A stretch of DNA of 64,000 nucleotides. Source: Epiperipatus broadwayi. Its lineage: Eukaryota > Onychophora > Udeonychophora > Euonychophora > Peripatidae. A model generated the notes under the pieces. It was not told the origin of the DNA. It did not search any database and worked only from the letters and a program-made list of their open reading frames with translations. Of the stretch, positions 61,282 to 64,000 are shown in pieces. Positions within the stretch are counted from its first letter, which is position 1; every line of letters starts with the position of its first letter. Position numbers and translations under genes: made by a program. The DNA is taken from NCBI GenBank assembly GCA_028023455.1, contig JAQFVV010012400.1, positions 10,778,248-10,842,247 on the forward strand, in the 5' to 3' direction.

Positions 61282-61467
61282 AGTGATCAGTTTGTGGAAG
61301 ATGATAATCTGAACTAACAGATGAATTCTGATGCAGCACAAAATACTTATATTGGAGATCAGTTATCTTTTTCACATGTATGTGGTCATATGTGTCGGTT
61401 ATATAAGATGGAGTGAATAGCAGAAGGAAGCTAGAAAGTCTATGTTTAAATCCCCTCTAATTACATC
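61072..61467. repeat. palindrome of family A with microsatellite centre
   Basis: Left arm 61072-61232 (GATGCAATTAGAGGGGATTG, TCATCTTATATAACTGATAC, TGATCTCCAATA) mirrors right arm 61282-61467 (TATTGGAGATCAGTTATCTT, GGTTATATAAGATGGAGTGA, ATCCCCTCTAATTACATC). The centre is (TC)n(AC)n(AT)n, 61229-61281. The right arm matches the downstream part of the repeat at 9210-9360. Divergence is about 15%. Confidence 0.8.
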
Positions 61468-63433
61468 TGAATTTTCAGTATATACATCATACTTGTATTA
61501 AAATATTAAAAATAATGATAATAATAAAAAACTTTTTATTTATGGGGTGATTAAGAAAGATAAATATTGGCTCTCTCCAATGTGTGCGTGTATGTAATAT
61601 TTTCCTTTTTGTTATATATTTCTGTATCTTTAATTATTGTTTATAATATTTTTGTTATTACTGTTTGCATCCGAATATGATTTACTTTTTAAAAGTAGAT
61701 TAACCATCAATTAAAAATTAATACAACCTAGTAATTCGACTAGGTCAAATGATGTTGGAATTGAAAACAAGCAGCTGCAGAACTGGTTTAAACTTCTCTT
61801 GTGAGACTTGTTTATGAAGGATTCTTAAATAATGCTAGTATGGAGTTAGAGGGAAAATAGGTAATTAAATTCTGCATACCCTGCTGTATTAAGCAACAGT
61901 CAGCTCTCTTGTTAAGTTAATAAGAGCGAAGCAAATTTTCCTGCACCCCATGCAAAAGTAATTTCTTTCAGCTCAGTTTTTGGTCTCCTGGTATGGCATT
62001 GTCCAGATATTTATTAAAATACCATTATTAAAAAAGGGAATAATGTCCTCACTGAGGTCTAATGGTAGCAGGATAAAAAAAGAAAATGAGTTATAAATAT
62101 TAAAAAAAAATGATTTTTTTATCATTCAAGTTTTTCTTTTTATTCAACCCCCCTTTTTTAATATGCGAGTTATGTAGTGGCATTCCCTGGTGAACATTGT
62201 TTGAGTTAAAAGGATAAAGCAAATAAATTTAAAATCATACAAATAGAAAAGTTTCATAAAACTATTAATTCACTCTACGTTGAAAAATAAACATATGTGT
62301 TATTATATACGTAATAAAAAATGAATTTAAGGCATATAAAATATAATCAAATCATTAATTGATCGACAAATCACGTAATATTTCTAGCACCAGAAGTGAC
62401 TAATTAAGCTTTGATTAAAAAAATCTTTAGTTCTCAAATTTGCAAATCTTCCACTGTGTTATATACTACAAAGAGTTTAAGATATATAAGACGACAAAAC
62501 AAATAACATGAGAGAGAATAAAAAAATGTATTTATAGTGAATATATTTATACGTCTTTATATATGTGTATATATGACTACATAAGATAAAATGGGTTTTA
62601 AATGACTCATTGCCAATAGCAAGATCTCTATATTGAAAGACAAGTCTTGTACCAGGCTAGCAAAATGCTTAACTGATGAGGATTAATAATTTGTCTAAGA
62701 ATAGTTATATACTCAATATATCGTTCTGAAAATCTATTATCTGTTTAAAACCTGTTACACGCTCATCCTTATTATCATTTTTCTTTGATCCCAATACCGA
62801 ATAACTTTCAATCATTTTGTTTTAAAACTTAATTTCTATCCAAATATCCATGCAAATCCTGCATTCATCTTCACATACTTAATATACTTTACCATTAGAT
62901 AAAATTTGAACTAATCACTTTTATTTTTGACCTCCACCACAATCCTCTGGTGAAAGTTTATTATAATGCCATTTGTTGAGAAAATATACTATCCAATTTT
63001 TGTTCCATATATCACAATTTTTGAAAAAGAGCTTTCTTAACTCATGCTACAATTATCCAAATTAAATCTATGTGTCGGTCATATGAAATAATACAGGAAG
63101 ATTATACTGATTGTCCGCTAGTTAGATATCTCCTCAGCTTTTGATTCAATTTTTGTCCCCAAGCATATCAAATTTCTGCAGTACTATGACAATCTCACTT
63201 CACTCTTTACTTAATTATGAGATAAATAGAAGAGTTTACATTACTATAAACAAATAGATTATTAGTTGTATTTTACATGGATTATCAATGTGTTATTTTC
63301 TTTAATTTCTTAGATCAAACTTTTTATTTTCAGATTGAATACAAATACCCTTCAAGAGCAACTTTAAACACATCAACATTAAACACATTTCATATATGCT
63401 TTTTTTGTTTCTATTTTTTTTTCTATGTTACAG
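61468..63433. other. non-coding, nothing recognised
   Basis: AT-rich; 61735-62060 is somewhat less AT-rich but shows no motif. It ends in a T-rich tract and CTATGTTACAG at 63423-63433. Confidence 0.5.
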
Positions 63434-64000
63434 TGGCCGGGTTCGTGTTCCCTTGTTTTTCGTTTTCTGTGGTCTGTTGCCCAGGTGTGCTTGTCTTTCC
63501 TTTGTCGTTGTTCCCCCTTTGCTGTTGTTTGGCTTGTTGTCCAAGGTCTCAAGTTTCGGCGGCCTTCTGGTTTTACTGTTTTGGAAAACGTTTTTTGGTT
63601 GTGGGTGTTCCTGTTGTTTCACGTGTACCCTTGGCGTTCAAAAACCGGGTTTTGGTGGTTTTGTTTGTCCTTTAGGGGTTGGAACCTTGTGTTGGGGGTC
63701 GGATCCCGGCCCATCGTGGAGGGTTGTTCCGCGTCGCAAGGAGGGGTCTGTGGCCGTTGTAAAAGGGGGTTGGGTGTCCTTATGTTGTTTTAATGAGGGT
63801 CAGTTTTGGCCCTGCCCTCTTTTAAAGTTGGATACCGTTTCTGATTATTGTATAAAGGTTGTTATAGGTGTAGTTGGTGGGGTTGTGTATGTTGCCATAA
63901 GTATTTTAGATTGAGTGGGTCTTTTTGGGCGGGTTTGATAAGTTGTTTTCAGTGTCTGTTTGTCTGTCGGTGGGGGTCGGTCGTGGGGTTCCTTTTGAAG
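63434..64000. other. abrupt G+T-rich segment running off the window
   Basis: Composition changes sharply at about 63434, just after TTCTATGTTACAG. From there the plus strand is dominated by T and G, with runs such as GGTGGGGGTCGGTCGTGGGG near 63971. All three plus frames stay open for long stretches (63277-63675, 63396-63914, 63425-63793) because stops need A. That makes coding evidence worthless here. The best guess is the 5' untranslated region of a plus-strand mobile element or another inserted unit continuing past 64000. A spliced exon is an alternative, given the AG just upstream. Confidence 0.5.

Noticed and set aside
63277-63914. Three overlapping plus frames of 122-172 codons
   Set aside because: The segment has few A bases on the plus strand, so stop codons are rare in every frame. 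Residues are Cys/Phe/Val/Gly/Leu rich with no motif.

Overview
This window is intergenic or intronic DNA from an AT-rich animal (invertebrate-type) nuclear genome. The reasons are long non-coding stretches, many AT/ATT microsatellites, tRNA-like SINEs with pol III-style boxes, decayed non-LTR retrotransposons, Penelope-like elements (PLEs) and DNA-transposon relics. One short exon-like segment has a canonical splice acceptor and donor. There is no bacterial operon, rRNA or CRISPR array. The clade cannot be fixed from sequence alone.

Only one segment looks like a host gene: 17550-17731 (+), a phase-defined internal exon encoding the first part of a zona pellucida (ZP-N) domain. If correct, much of the window is intron or flank of a ZP-domain gene on the plus strand. 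No second exon could be identified.

Layout. 0-6 kb: AT-rich DNA with a SINE and a fold-back element. 6.0-7.95 kb: an RTE-type LINE with a 14-bp target duplication and an internal 5' inversion. 9-11.5 kb: two near-identical 210-bp repeats and a 515-bp palindrome. 12.8-13.2 kb: ATT microsatellite inside a duplication. 16.1-16.8 kb: pogo/Tigger transposase relic. 17.5 kb: ZP exon. 17.9-19.9 kb: SINE and PLE endonuclease relic. 21.3-24.6 kb: G-poor strand-asymmetric block with tandem duplication. 24.7-25.9 kb: Jockey/CR1-like LINE relic on the minus strand, whose tail abuts an (AAT)n/(ATG)n microsatellite. 27.9-28.3 kb: TIR element. 29-38 kb: repeat families, hairpin elements and a 1.1-kb palindrome. 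38.5-39.5 kb: Tigger-like MITE. 39.5-51.9 kb: extremely AT-rich and nearly featureless, with a possible TATA promoter at 40.5 kb. 51.96-54.77 kb: a PLE with RT and GIY-YIG domains bounded by 620-bp inverted repeats. 57.4-58.3 kb: 5'-truncated LINE. 61.1-61.5 kb: another palindrome. 63.43-64 kb: abrupt G+T-rich segment running off the window.

The most distinctive property is the density of long inverted repeats: nine fold-back structures with arms from about 45 to about 620 bp, from unrelated repeat families. Several PLE-type terminal sequences carry hammerhead-ribozyme-like cores. No intact autonomous mobile element and no clearly novel gene system is visible; the interest lies in element architecture.
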